DNA from: Coptis chinensis
Taxonomy: Eukaryota; Streptophyta; Magnoliopsida; Ranunculales; Ranunculaceae
NCBI GenBank assembly: GCA_015680905.1
Contig: CM027377.1
Span: 64,253,501-64,317,500 of the forward strand
Length of the DNA: 64,000 bases
Reading direction: 5' to 3'
Positions 11,797 to 23,057 of this stretch are shown here, piece by piece. The position numbers and the translations under genes were made by a program. Position 1 is the stretch's first letter. Each line of letters begins with the position of its first letter. The notes below the pieces were generated by a model. That model saw only the letters and a program-made list of their open reading frames with translations. It made no database searches and was not told where the DNA came from.

Positions 11797-12333
11797 TGTG
11801 TCATTGAGATTGTAAGGTAAAGTGTGCCCACTGAACACTAGAGTAGCGAAACTTGAGCAGAAAAATCATAGTGGTTTTTGTCTTGACATTTATGTGAGGA
11901 CCTACTTAAGGACGCTATTCCGAGTTTTCAAAAACGGACCTGCTAGTTCATCTCATAGTATTACTCATTGTATATATGTTTATTCGTAGATGATTGATTA
12001 TTATGCATATATTAGCTTAGGTTTAGACTTGATTATTCTGTATTCATTGCTAGTGAGATGTATAGATAATTGAGACATAGATAAGGAAACAATAATTTTA
12101 TTTCTGAGTTGTTGTAGTATAGATGAAGTTTGTGAGTACCTTCACTGGAAAACTCTCACGAGGCTATAACTCGTCCACTAGGGAATTCCTAGTGGTTTAA
12201 TTAAGGCCTTGTTGCATATGGTCAATACAATTGCACTCGGCGAAATGAGATTAGTTAGAACTCCATTTTTGGTAACTTATGCTAATTTCTCATATTTGCT
12301 TGAGGTCAAGCAAAATGTTGTTTGGGGGTGGTT
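11797..12333 (+). other. 3' untranslated region of E1, second part, with terminal polypurine tract
   Basis: Continues the E1 3' region after E2. It starts with the duplicated TGTGT and then TCATTGAGATTGTAAGG, matching E5 near 56586. It ends in the polypurine tract 12298-12333 (GAGGTCAAGCAAAATG then TTGTTTGGGGGTGGTT) directly before the LTR. No coding frame. Confidence 0.8.
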
Positions 12334-13796
12334 TGATAACAGCCCAAAACTGTAGTTTTAACCCCTTAACAATAATACTTTTTGACCAATTATGTGAGTA
12401 ATAAATAAGAGTTAATGCTAATTACGTGCTTTTATGTATTTCAGGCATTGAAGTCAATTATGTGCAGAAATGTGTCACTTTTGCGATATAAAGGAGCAAG
12501 GGTTGGTTGCTAAGAAGTTATGTGATTAAAGGCCAAGATTCAAGGAGAAAAAGCATTTGTAATGCCAGGTCAGAAGCTGAAAAGTCAGAGTCAACGCGGG
12601 CAGAAACAACACACAAAAGTCAGCAAAACTTCCGAAGACCGTATCTTTGGACTCAGGCCTCAGAATTGGGCATATCTTATGTCAAAACGACCGACTCGGA
12701 AAGAGCTTTCCAATGGTCGAAACCTTGACCCAATCAGAGGAGCAACAGTGGATGTAAATTCTGTTGAAGTCACAGCTAGCTGAAAAGGTTCCTGTAGACT
12801 GAAGAAATTTTGCTTTGGGCTCAATTTTCCAGCCCAAAACATGGACCCTCAGTCCATGCACGAAAATGTAGATCTGGTCTCCTCCATTTCCACACACAAC
12901 ACTTAGCTCCTAAGTATCAATTAGCTTAAGATAGAAAATGACCCATTAGAGTAGCCATTAAAGCTTAGTTCTAGATCTAGTTTTTCAATTAATTAATTAG
13001 TTGTTATTCTTATTTTAATTTCAGTATTGAATCATTGCTTATCATTCATTAGATAAATAAAATAGTTAGTTCTTGTTAAATTCAATCTTTGTTATTTAAT
13101 GATTGTTTAGATTAATTTCGATTCTTGTTATTTAATGATTTCTTAGTTGTTAATTTAGAATTCAATTATTGTTTAGTTGAATTTAATAAAGTTATAATCT
13201 TTATATTATGTCTTATTCAATTTCATATGGAAATGATAGTTTGATGAATCAAGGCTAAACGTCCATTGGAGGGGTTGATGAAGCTTTGATGAAAACTTGA
13301 TTGTGTAGTATAGAATCGTTGTAAGAGTCTATTCCACTCTAGAAGGTCGTTAATTCGCCATGAGAATGGGTGGACGTCCTCACCTGCTAGTTATGAATTG
13401 GTAGAGATGCCATGTATAATTAGGGATTAGAACGACCAATTCTTACCATAAGATTGTAAGAATTGGATTACAACAATCTATGCTAGTTTCTTAAGTTGGA
13501 TTCAAGGTGGATTCAATTCCCCCCTAATTCTTATTCTAGATTCAAACTTTAGTATTCCGTAGCATTTTGTAGTATAATTTGTAAAACTCTCATTGACTTT
13601 GGTAGGATTGATAGTCATAGGAAACTTGAATGCTAAAGAACTAGGAGTGGAACGAATCTTCTATTCCAACTCTACTTCAATAGTATCAAGAGTAGAAATC
13701 TTTGATAATTACCAGTATAGTTCAGTTTTAGTTTTACTTGCGTTTAGAGTTTCATCGCTTTATTCATTAGTAAAACTATCAATTTTACTATTATCA
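12334..13796 (+). repeat. 3' LTR of E1
   Basis: 1463 bp, start TGATAACAGCCCAAAACTG, end TTATCA. It carries a TTTGGGCT / AGCCCAAA inverted pair upstream of the expected transcription start. An antisense frame of about 60-71 codons lies at 12660-12897 on the minus strand. Confidence 0.88.
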
Positions 13797-13925
13797 GAAC
13801 AACAGGATCATATGGTACGACTTCATAGATAGGAAAGTTCTATCAGAATATGAAATCCCAACAAGTGGCCTTCACTCTATTTCCCATTCAAGTCAGACTT
13901 CACCGCAACTCAATTTAACTACTAA
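13797..13925 (+). pseudogene. C-terminal remnant of an F-box-associated (FBA-type) gene
   Basis: Immediately after the E1 3' LTR, the plus strand reads NNRIIWYDFIDRKVLSEYE then IPTSGLHSI. A frameshift follows, then nucleotides closely matching the end of the minus-strand F-box gene at 32266-32330 (TTTCCCATTC, then GTCAGACTT and CCGCAAC). The same end is seen at 34640-35035 (EIPTTG, MSDFDAR). FBA-type domains form the substrate-binding half of plant F-box proteins in SCF ubiquitin ligases. The 5' part of this copy is off the window, separated by E1. Too short and broken to act as a gene. Confidence 0.6.
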
Positions 13926-14884
13926 TTCATGTGTATGTTATTTATTTCGAATAAATTAATGTGTTGTTATAGAATGAATATATATGTATTAACTGCATTT
14001 GATTGTTTTATGAACACATATGTATCAACTGCATTTCATTGGCCAACTGGGCAAATCCCTGGGCTGAGTAGGGAATCACTTGTCGTCTCTTCATAGACCA
14101 AATGGGCAAATCACATTCTAGGTACCACCCGATAAAATATGTTAAAATTGTTATGTGTAACCTTATATCTAATGCATCAAGTGTTTCTGCGTTAAAAATG
14201 GTTATGTAACCGTTTAGTTAAAAGAATAATGGTTGTTGAAGTTTTGTTATTCCATGCGATATATATTGTCTTTAGGGCCTTATATGATGTCTTATATGGG
14301 TTATGTGTATCAGTTGATTTTGATTGTGACACATGGCTAACGTCAACCGCCGTGACAACAAGTTCTTTGTAATAGGTCCCATTGTAGCAGATCAGTTACA
14401 TTCAGTTTTAGGGGGAAAAAGTTTGGGGACTGGGATGGGAGCCTTCTCTGTTTTATCTCAACTTCTACCTCAGTTTTGGGGGGAATCTGACAATATCTCC
14501 CCCTCATTTCACTCATTGCATATTACTGTGACCCAATTTCGGCGTCCACATAATTATTCAGATTCCTGTATACTATGAGAAACCCTAAAAGGTATGTTTT
14601 TTAGATAGATATGAAATTGGTGATTTTTATTACAGTACTTGAGTTGGATTTAAGTAATCCGATAATATTGACCCTAATATTTATTTATTGCATAATCAAT
14701 TGTTTGGTAAGTTATATTTGCTGAGAATATTTTTCTTTGTTTCAGTCTGATAATATTTAGTCACTGGGGGATTGCACTGTTGTGATATTAAAGTGCAACT
14801 TCAAATGGTAATAACCATCTTAGTTGTTAAGTAATATGTAGAATATATGTGGTAACAATTAAAGTGTATTAGTATGTTTACACA
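13926..14884 (+). other. Upstream region of the Ulp1-type gene
   Basis: Contains a short match at about 14070-14100 (GGGAATCACTTGTCGTCTC) to the tail of the Ulp1-type gene, as also seen at 20600 and 35060. A small ATG frame of 81 codons runs 14333-14578 (MANVNRRDNKFF...); I do not recognise it. Bases 14545-14905 match 33580-34130, so this flank exists twice in the window. There may be introns or a promoter here, but I cannot define them. Confidence 0.45.
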
Positions 14885-15910
14885 TTGTCTTGTTATGTTC
14901 TAAGTAGTGGTAAGAAGAAGTTGCCCCAAGCTACTGCTAGGCCAGGCACAAAGATAACTTCCCGCTGCTGTCCAAAAATGCTTTGGGAGAAGTTGTTCTC
15001 AGTGTTTGATGCCGAGGAAAAGGAAAGGTTTAAGTCATCTTCGTTTGGGTTTCTGTGGAGTGTCGTTGGAAATGTGGACGCTACGGATCCAAACAGCATG
15101 TCCTACACTCATTTTACCCACCCCCAACTGGTTGTAGAGGTTCTAAAAAAGCGAATAGCTCCTGTCACTTACAAAATTGGAGACAAATTCTTAAGCTTCA
15201 AGATGTCCAATGTGGCACTACTCACCGGGCTTTCCACAGACTCTCCACTAGAATGGTATTACAGAATGAAGCCGAAGAACATTAGTGATTTCAGCTACAT
15301 ATATTTTACGGGCACTCGTGGTTCCGTACGTGGTGATATTCGACTAACAGATATTATGCGAGCTAGGGAGGAGGCGAAGGAAAATGCATTACTTGATGCA
15401 AATATGGTTGATGATATCCATCGCCTCAATAGCCTATACGTGCTTGGAGATTTTTTCTTACCAACTGAGTCGAAGGGAGTCGATTTCATATGGGTTGACA
15501 TTGCCAAAAATTTGAACAAGTTTGATAGTTTTCCTTGGGGATATCTTGCATATGAGCTGCTTAAGCAGAAGTTGGATTCGCTATATGACGCCATTGGTAA
15601 ACATGCTGAGTAGAAGGATGGTACCTTCCAAGGCTATGCCCTAGCATTCACCCTGTGGATATTCCTCCATGTGCCGTCTTTAGAAGCAACTAGGTTAGAA
15701 CCAAACAACTTCCCATGGTTCACAGGGTGGGTGAAAGTTGCCGAAAAAGGTTGCCAGGGTAGAACGTGGGAGAAAAAGTTGAGTGACTTGAAGAAACTAC
15801 AAGTTGTCACTCCCTTATGTATTCCCCATGAGGTAAGGGAGAAAACCGTGGTCAGAGATGCTTTAGAGGTTCGTATTTATGAGGTCATTACTGCTTGTAC
15901 AATTTTTTAG
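14885..15910 (+). pseudogene. DUF1985-like N-terminal region of a Ulp1-type transposon protein
   Basis: A 242-codon frame (14885-15613) and, after one in-frame TAG at 15611-15613, a further stretch in the same sense to 15910. Features typical of the DUF1985 region that precedes Ulp1-like peptidases in plant transposons are visible: ALLTGLSTDSPL (about residues 111-122), LYVLGDFFLP, FIWVDIAKNLNKFDSFPWG with YLAYELL, then GYALAFTLWIF and VPSLEA after the stop. The role of DUF1985 is unknown. In published plant elements it is fused to or precedes a C48 cysteine peptidase, which is found here further downstream. The TAG and the later damage argue for a relic. Confidence 0.65.
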
Positions 15911-17158
15911 TATATTATTAACAATTTTTCTAAATTTTTATGTGTTTATTATGATAGCGGGAGAGGAACGATCCTAATCAGTCATATAATATCATCATGT
16001 ATGGAAAATCAACTTGTAGCCCAGGAGACAGCAGCGGTACAATTGTTACAGTTTAATGTTTTTTCTTTAACATTGTCTCTTTAACATATGGACAATTTAG
16101 TTTGGTAGTTCTAATTTATGTTTGGGAAATGTTTTGTCATTTCAGCTGATCATGCAGGCCACTGAGGACTTCCTTCTTCATGGTCCCAAGGGAGGCAAAA
16201 GAGATTTAATAAGATATTTGAAGAGAAAACTCAAACTTAGTCCCATGGAAGAAGATATTGGAGAAGAAGAAGAGAACGAAGAGGAACACAAGCATAGCAG
16301 TGAAGAAGAGTCCCAACAAGCCCCTGCGAAAAGGGTGCGACGTTCCTCTGCGCCGCAAACTAAGTCCCCCCATAGGCAAGGTTGTCCGCAGCAAACAAGC
16401 ACCACCTTCGAAGAACAAAGCAGCCCCACTATCGAAGTATAGACCAGCCCCACAGATGAAGAACAAACCAGCCCAACCATTGAAGATCAAACCACCACCT
16501 TTGAAGAACAAAGCACCACTTTCGACGAAAAAAGCAGCAACTTCTAAGAAACAAAACAACCCCATCTCCCCCTTCACAAACAAATCGTGGAACCAAGGAA
16601 CCAGTACTAGAGAGAGTGTCTACTACTACTGCCTTTAATAGGTCACTGCGGTTGCTAACTTCTTTACAAACCACCAAGTCCGACACCTTACGTGTTTCTA
16701 CCTGCCGAGAAAGCAAAAGTAAAGAAAAACCGAGGGTAGCCCAAATTGATAATAAGACCCAGAGGGTTGGGGGTATTGAACCAGACCTTCTTTCGAGTTG
16801 TCACGAACTTGAATGCCCCGAAATGGATAACTATATGGGCCTAGCAAAGATTGCATCACTGGTCAACCGTGCACTACCAGAGGAAGAGGTTGCTACAGAA
16901 GAGAGATTGTCAGCATCCAGACGTGCGGTGAGTCAAGTGCAAAATGCTGTGAGGATAATGGGAGATAAATTATGGAGACCCTCCTTTGAGAGTTTAAAGG
17001 CACATTATGAAAAAATAAAGTCGGTTTATGTGTTTGAGATAAATCAGGATCGGGATTTGAATGAAATTCCCATAGAGTCTGAAGACTCACCACCGGAAAC
17101 TGATCAACAATCACCCGTTGAAGAGACTCATATTGTTTTATCTGATATATATATATAG
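15911..17158 (+). pseudogene. Charged and proline-rich linker of the Ulp1-type gene
   Basis: Several overlapping frames (16122-16442, 16258-16638, 16616-17158) carry an acidic patch (EEDIGEEEENEEEHK), then a Lys/Pro/Ala repeat made of units such as KNKPAQPLKIK, PPPLKNKAP and LSTKKAA (about 16370-16560), then a 180-codon frame of low similarity to anything I know. The switch of frame between adjacent segments suggests introns or frameshifts. Such low-complexity linkers commonly separate DUF1985 from the C48 domain. Function not assignable. Confidence 0.45.
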
Positions 17159-17891
17159 AGGCCCTAAAAACTATTATAAACACTGCTATGGCCATTAATT
17201 CAAGCACTGGTGATCAAAGTCAACCCGAGTCAACTGTTAGGGAAGGTCAACGGTTGAGGGGGGAAATGATAGACTAAGAAGTAGTCTACAAAACGTTTTT
17301 GTCAAGGAATCATCGCTTACAAAAAATGTTACCCAGTATCGATGGGGAAGAGGTAAATTTGAATATGTGACAAACACTTGTTTATGGTCTTAATATGGAT
17401 TATGTGTATGCTCAGATAGGGGGACATTGTGTGTAAGCTCTGAGACATTTTGTGTATGCTTTGAGGCATCATAGATATGAGGGGTCCTTTGTGTCTATGC
17501 TCAGATAGGGCGACATTGTGTGTATGCTCTGAGACATTGTGTGTTTACTCTGAGACATCATATATATGAGACATCATAGGACGCCATCATATATAAATAT
17601 AAAGTAGGGCTATATATGGACAAATTAAAATAATGGACTCGTAAAATAATATGTCCCATATGCCAATGTCGTAGAGAATTTGGACTGGGGCATTAGGTTC
17701 CCCTAGTGGGACGTCATAGTTACTAACTAATACAATTATGATCTTTGGCGTAGGTTACCAATGGCAATGTTAGTACAGAGTCCAATGTTAACCTTAATTG
17801 TGTGGCAAACGTATTGCAGCTGGACACCATGGAAGTCTCACCCGACAATGTGCAAATAAAGACGCTTGACAGTTAATCAGAAGTTGACCAA
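17159..17891. other. Noncoding stretch with a local tandem repeat
   Basis: No convincing frame, probably intronic to the Ulp1-type gene. About 17405-17580 contains a diverged tandem repeat of roughly 100 bp (TATGCTCAGATAGGG, GACATTGTGTGTATGC, CTCTGAGACATT, GCATCATAGATATGAG), about two units with shorter partial copies. Confidence 0.5.
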
Positions 17892-18185
17892 TTGAAGGAT
17901 TGTAATAAATTCAGTGCTAGGGAGGAGAGGGCAGCTGAAGTGTGTCTTGATAAGCTTATGGAAGTTATGTTGATGGGTTTGCCATTAATAAAGCGGAATC
18001 CCACCGTCACTCCCAGACGTAGTCTGCCTCTGAATTCGGTGCAAAGCACAGAGTCAAAAGTCCTTGCACAGGTGTATTGGTGGTTGTATGACCAAACTCT
18101 AAAGACTGGTCATGCTGCTGATCTAACCGTCAGGGTCTATGGTCGAAGGGTTGTCCACAAACTTGAGCACCTGCCAGTTGCTTAG
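17892..18185 (+). pseudogene. Ulp1-type gene, segment before the peptidase
   Basis: A 97-codon frame ending in a stop at 18183-18185, with SAREERAAEVCLDKLMEVML and VYWWLYDQTLKTG. It lies between the linker and the first peptidase exon and is most simply another exon of the same gene. I recognise no domain in it alone. Confidence 0.35.
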
Positions 18186-18300
18186 ACAATACCAGTGGCT
18201 AAATCACGCAGTTTGTAGAAATTTCCCACAATATTTAACGTACCGTATGATATAACTAGTCAATTTGTGTTTTTTTTACCTTTTTCTTTACCCTCTATGT

Positions 18301-18583
18301 CCTAGTCAAGGTTATGTCAGTGTATATGACCCTTCTGGATAGGCGCTACAACAGACTTGCTAGGTATGAGGATTTCGTGACAATACGTGAACCGTCAGAA
18401 TACTACGCTATCATCCCAGATACACAGATGCTGGTAATGTCGCCCTCCCAAAAACCACTTCTTTTCTCTGACTTATTATGATATTTCTCAACAATTATTC
18501 AAATAATTATGGTTTCGAAAGCTATGTAGGTCCACATAGAGTCTTTGTATGCCAGTGTTGGGGAGACTCTCACTGATCCAAGC
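18301..18583 (+). pseudogene. Ulp1/C48 peptidase, N-terminal exon pieces
   Basis: From about 18313 the plus strand reads VMSVYMTLLDRRYNRLARY then EDFVTIREPSEYYAIIPDTQ, followed by a GTAATG that could be a splice donor. A second piece after about 18525 (VHIESLYASVGETLTDPS) runs into solo LTR S1. These phrases are of the kind found at the start of Ulp1-like C48 domains in plant transposons. S1 separates them from the catalytic part at 20133. Confidence 0.5.
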
Positions 18584-20132
18584 TGATAAGAGCCCAAAAC
18601 TGTAGTTTTAACCCCTTAACAATATTACTTTTAGACCAATTATGTGATTAATAAGTAAGAGTTAGTACTATTATCGTGTTCTTATGTATTTCAAGCATTG
18701 GAGTCGAATACGTGCAGAAATGCTTCCTTTTTGCGAGATAAAGAAGCAAAGGTTGGTTGCTAAGAAGTTCTATGATTAAAGGCCAAGATTCAAGGAGAAA
18801 AAGCCTTTTTAAAGCCCGGTCAAAGCTGAAAAGTCAAAGTCAACGCGGGCAGAAATAGCGCACGAAAGTCAGCTGAACTTTCGAAGACCGTATCTTTGTA
18901 CTCAGACCTCGAAATTGGGCCTACCTTATGTCAAAACGACCATCTTGGAAAGCGCTTTCCAATGGTCCAAGTCTTGACCCAATCAGTGGATGAAAAAGGC
19001 TGTTGAAGTCATTTCCAATTGAAAAGCCCTTTATGGACTGAAGTACTGAGGTTTTGGGCTCAATTTTCTGGCCCAAAACATGGCTACAAGCCCATGCACA
19101 AAATTATGGATCTTGTCTCTTCTATATCAAGAGACAAAAGCTTAGCTATAAAGTTACTTAGTTTTACTTCCAAACAATTAGTTTAAGAACAATAAATACT
19201 TAGTTTTCTGTTAGTTTTTACTTAGTCAATTAGTTTTAGTTAGTTTTTAATTAGTGAATGATCAAAATACTTAGTTTTAATTTATTTAAATTAGTTTTTA
19301 TAGATTAATCTAGTTAGTTTTCAATTTTATTAGTTGTTAGAACAAGTTTTGAATTTTAGAATAAAATACTTAGTTTATATTTCAATCTTCAAATTCGAAT
19401 TCAAGTTATTTTAATCAAGTTTAGTTTAATTTAATTATGTCTTATTATTATTGTTTATTGTTAATGAACCCAATGACACTAGGCTAAAAACTCCATTAGA
19501 GGAGTTTTATGAAGTCTATGTGAGGGTTATGATTGTTCTTCTTTAGTTTTCTTATTGTCTAATGTGCTTCAAGTTCAAGTTTTATAGTTGTCTAGAGATA
19601 GAGATTATAGAAGTTGAACTAGAGAAAGGAAACTCTACAAAGAGATTTGTGGAGGAGAATTTCTCTTATGCTAATCATATCTTAGTACAAAGATTGCTAG
19701 GATTGGTTAGGGATCAATAATAAAATGTGGTTTTTGTTGTTTTACCTTGTGTAGATTAATAAATGTTAAGATTAAAATATGAGAAACTAGTTAGAATAAT
19801 CATAGCTTCACATAGATGGATTAATCCTTCCTCTATGTTCTTCCAATTCATTAAATTCACCTTTTAATTACTTAGTTAAATTAGTTAAATTTATAATTAG
19901 TTTTAGTTTAAATAAATCACAACACTACTCTCATTGTTCTCACCATTGTTTCCTTGTGTTTGAGTAATTGAATTCGTTTAAGTCTAGATAGATTAAGAGT
20001 GGAACGAATCCTGACTCTCTATATTGTATAATGAATTGAGAGTAGGAATATTGATATAAGCACTTATTTATGTGATTGATTATTTGTGTTTACGCATAGA
20101 TAGTTAGTTTAACGTAAATTTGTTTATTATCA
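18584..20132 (+). mobile_element. S1: solo LTR of the Athila family, inside the Ulp1-type gene
   Basis: 1549 bp, start TGATAAGAGCCCAAAACTG, end TTATCA, flanked by a perfect 5-bp duplication CAAGC (18579-18583 and 20133-20137). No primer site follows and no polypurine tract precedes, so it is a solo LTR left by LTR-LTR recombination. Its downstream half is more diverged than the other copies. Confidence 0.92.
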
Positions 20133-20660
20133 CAAGCCTAACTACAAAAGAAAAAATATATGTACTTGCTTCCAACATGTCATGGTCCCGAAGGATGACC
20201 TTCAAAGACTTGCTCGAAGAAAACACCCGCATCCCGTATGTCACCAGGTCTAAGGGCTTGATGATGCCCTTCGATATCTTAAACCACCTTTGGATACTGG
20301 TGGTCTTCTGCTTCCGCACTTGGACTTGCCTAATTTACGATTCGCTGGCGGACAATCGCCGACCCTACACCCCAGCTAGAAATAATTTGTACCTTACTTC
20401 CATACGCACTCTTAATGCACAACAAAGACTGTGTACCACAATCGCAGCTATAGAGAAAGTGGATTATCAAATACCAAGACTGTAAGAAGCAGACGGATCC
20501 TAGGGACAGCGGGGTCTTCGTACTGGCTTATGCCGATCAGTTACTGCGAGGTGATGCCCCAACATTCAGCCGATCTGAGGCCATGTTAAGAAATAGGAAT
20601 CACTTCCCATCTCTTCATACCATTTATCCGGTCTCCCTTGTGTGGGTTTTCATTTCATGT
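20133..20660 (+). pseudogene. Ulp1/C48 peptidase catalytic region, frameshifted, with Cys replaced by Ser
   Basis: The plus strand reads FKDLLEENTRIPYVTRSKG, MPFDILNHLWILVVFCF, then RTWTCLIYDSLADNRRPY (His of the HW-type motif and the following Asp present). After a frameshift near 20480 it reads KKQTDPRDSGVFVLAYADQ. Ulp1-family (C48) peptidases use His, Asp, Gln and a Cys in a DCG motif. Here the motif is DSG (GACAGCGGG at about 20505), so the nucleophile position is Ser. The tail continues RNRNHFPSLHTIYP. These peptidases cleave SUMO-like substrates; the role in transposons is unclear. Broken by S1 and by frameshifts. Confidence 0.65.
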
Positions 20661-20895
20661 TTGTACGCCAGGCATCTTTGTTTGTATCTTATATGAATTG
20701 AAGATTTAATTCAACCTATTTGTAATGGTTAATTTCCTTACGACATCATATTGAAGTAGTAAGACATTCTAATGTCTCACTAGAATACATGTCGTGGAGT
20801 GGTAAGATTCTCTTCGTCACTACATTGGACTACAATAGTAACATATTAAACGCCTAATGGTCCTTAGTGAACGAACTTGAACTTGTAAAGGATGC
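20661..20895. other. Sequence shared with 35.1-35.3 kb
   Basis: No frame of note. From TAATGGTTAATTTCCTTACG and GACATCATAT to GGTAAGATTC.CTTCGTCAC this stretch closely matches 35190-35335. It follows the Ulp1-gene tail in both places. Confidence 0.6.
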
Positions 20896-21069
20896 CTATT
20901 TTCGGCAGACTAACATTGCTTTTTTCAGAAATGGAAGTGGACCACGTTTGACAATCTCTTCACAAATTTCAAGTGGCATGTGCTTGTTATTGCTGTTGTT
21001 GTAGTCGGTGTTTGTGTTGGTGTTGTTGGAGTTGTTCTTGTTCTTTTCAGGTGAAGAAGATCCCTGCAT
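20896..21069 (-). pseudogene. N-terminal F-box remnant
   Basis: A 57-codon minus-strand frame starting at the ATG at 21069: MQGSSSPEKNKNNSNN, an Asn/Thr-rich run, then MPLEICEEIVKRGPLPFL and KKAMLVCRK, ended by TAG at 20898-20896. Past the stop ASFTSSSSFTKDH continues in frame. This is an F-box pattern (LP.EI...I..R.P...L..A..VCR.W.S....SF...H). It is homologous to the F-box of the minus-strand gene at 33467, including the Asn-rich N-terminus. F-box proteins bind Skp1 in SCF ubiquitin ligases. The rest of the gene is missing. Confidence 0.6.
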
Positions 21070-21427
21070 TGTTGTTCATTCAGGTGGGTTTAATATCAAG
21101 TGTGGATTTTTCAGGTTTTATATCCTCTCAATGCTTAGAACTTGCCCAATAAATGGAAATGACTGCATTTTATCTTGGGAGACATTTAGTCTTGAAGTCA
21201 ACCGTTTATTGAAGAACAAAAATGTTGTCACTTCTTTCAAATGTGAATCTAACCACCTAATTAAAACAGGAAACCAAAATCGTTGGTTATCACTATTAAC
21301 CATAGTATGGCAAACATAATGTAGTATAGGAGACGTATGTTGTTATGTCATGAACGTTCAGTTTTTAGGGTGCTCTAATTTGAAATTAGATTCTAACCTC
21401 CTACTTAAAAGAAAAACCGATGCTTAT
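21070..21427. other. Unassigned flank left of the copia element
   Basis: A plus-strand frame of 103 codons (21008-21319) overlaps the F-box remnant and is not convincing. Bases 21299-21385 resemble 29300-29380 on the other side of the copia element, so a local duplication predates or accompanies that insertion. Confidence 0.4.
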
Positions 21428-22688
21428 TGTAGGAACCGTTATGGTCGCAGTTCACAAACCGTGAAAACCATGCGCAACGGAATAAAGGTTCTCACGATTT
21501 TGTTTAGAACATACCTTTGATCAGCTGTGATAACTCTAATAATCCAAGCTCTACCAATCAACAACCTTTTGATATACTATTGTATTCCTATCTTAAAATG
21601 GATGTTGTGTGGACAACGATCTACCAGCCCCTTCTTTCTCTCTTGGCCTCTCTCACTCACAAGATCAGAATTGAATTTGGAACTTGTCTTTCTTGAGCAA
21701 AACCTTAGTTTCTCTTAGTGTAAAAAAAACGGCCAAGAAAGAGGGGTTTCTTTATATAGGCTACAACAGGGACCATGAGGAGAAATTAGGGTTAGGTCTC
21801 CTGACGGGCTTGGGCTTCCCATGTTTGCCCAGAACACACGGCCCAAGTCCGTTAACAAATGGCTTATTCCATTAAAGGCTATTGTTGCACTACCGCCATA
21901 ATCCCAAATTACATGTTACATTTATGGGCTCCATATTATATGCTTGTTGATCTCCCCGTATTTAAGATATCGAATGCCCATTGATTAAGTCAAGTTATTG
22001 ACAACTACATTAATTAACTTCTTATGTCCTTGAGTAGTACCACTCAACCTCATTGTCATGTCGGATTAAATCCACATGCAGGGTTTACATGACAATCCTT
22101 ATGAGCTCCTTAAGGGGACATCATCAACCCGACTACTTGCGGGTCACAGATTCCTTCTATAATCAACATCACACCTTACATACAATGTCATTACCCAATC
22201 TATCAAGTTTGTTGATTCACAAATGAATCTCACTCATTGATGATTTAAAGCAATGTACAATGCACGTAAGTGCCCGTTATTATATCCGGAATAAGAGGAC
22301 AATCATCCATAATAACAGAGGTGTTTGTTCTCTTATATAGTCAGTATAAAGAGAAACAACCTCACTTGGTCCTGTTCAATATACACAAAGTGTACTAGTT
22401 TAATCTTGTAGTCAAGATAGACTAATACCAAATTATACTACAACCGTACCAATGGTTTGTCCAAATCCATCTAGGTTATGAACGTTTACTTATACTTTAT
22501 AAGGTACTGATGATATGATCTTCTGTGTGTCACCACACACCATATCATCTACAACATAAAGTATTAGTCACATGCATATAACTAATAACATATATAATAT
22601 GCATAATATTTGCCCATATGATTCTCATTCAAAATATAAAGAATTAGAGTTATTACAAAAGTAATGCTTTGAGTATATAACCCTATGA
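21428..22688 (-). repeat. 3' LTR of the copia element
   Basis: About 1261 bp, reading TGTAGGAACC at the left edge on the plus strand and matching 28020-29284 along its length. The right edge reads CCCTATGA where the partner reads CCCTATCA, a change in the terminal dinucleotide. Confidence 0.88.
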
Positions 22689-22758
22689 ATCTCCCACTTA
22701 TACTCAAAGCATTGCTTTTTAGTATACTACTAACAAATCTCCCACTTATACTTAAAGC
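22689..22758 (-). promoter_or_regulatory. Copia polypurine tract, present as a tandem duplicate
   Basis: On the minus strand GCTTTGAGTATAAGTGGGAG then ATT lies directly before the 3' LTR (22688-22710). A second near-identical copy lies at 22736-22758. The motif AAGTGGGAGATT is typical of copia polypurine tracts. The duplication unit is about 48 bp. Confidence 0.75.
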
Positions 22759-23057
22759 TATGTTGCCAAGCATCTGATTCCCATCCCCTCAACATGCCTG
22801 TCAAAAGACTTAGCTATTAAGCTCTTTGTAAAGGGAGCTAGGTTATCTTCTGATGTTATCTTGGTAACAGTAACATCTCCTTTTTTTACGATTGATCATA
22901 TCAGGTGGTACTTGCGCTCAATGTGTTTACTTGCTTACAAGAAATTCCTTAGCCAAACTGACTCTTTGGCTGCCTCAGTGGCTGCCATATATTCAGCTTC
23001 CATGGTGGAGTCAGACACGCATTTCTTCTTGACACTCCTCCATACTATGGCTCCACC

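Larger units (their letters stand above)
1..13796 (+). mobile_element. E1: Athila-type Ty3/gypsy element, 3' part only, interrupted by E2
   Basis: The window opens inside this element. Visible parts are the last ORF (232-1041), a long 3' untranslated region (1042-2125, resuming 11797-12333), a polypurine tract and the 3' LTR (12334-13796). The order and sequence match the 3' part of the complete element E5 at 54.3-58.6 kb. E2 interrupts it at 2126-11796, and TGTGT (2121-2125 and 11797-11801) is duplicated around E2. The 5' LTR, gag and pol lie upstream of the window, so its own target-site duplication cannot be tested. The base directly after its 3' LTR enters an F-box-associated coding remnant, so E1 appears to have landed in that gene copy. 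Confidence 0.88.

Noticed and set aside
16178-16716. Minus-strand frames rich in Leu, Val, Cys and Phe
   Set aside because: They are the complement of the Lys/Pro/Ala repeat of the Ulp1-type linker and keep open because of that repeat.
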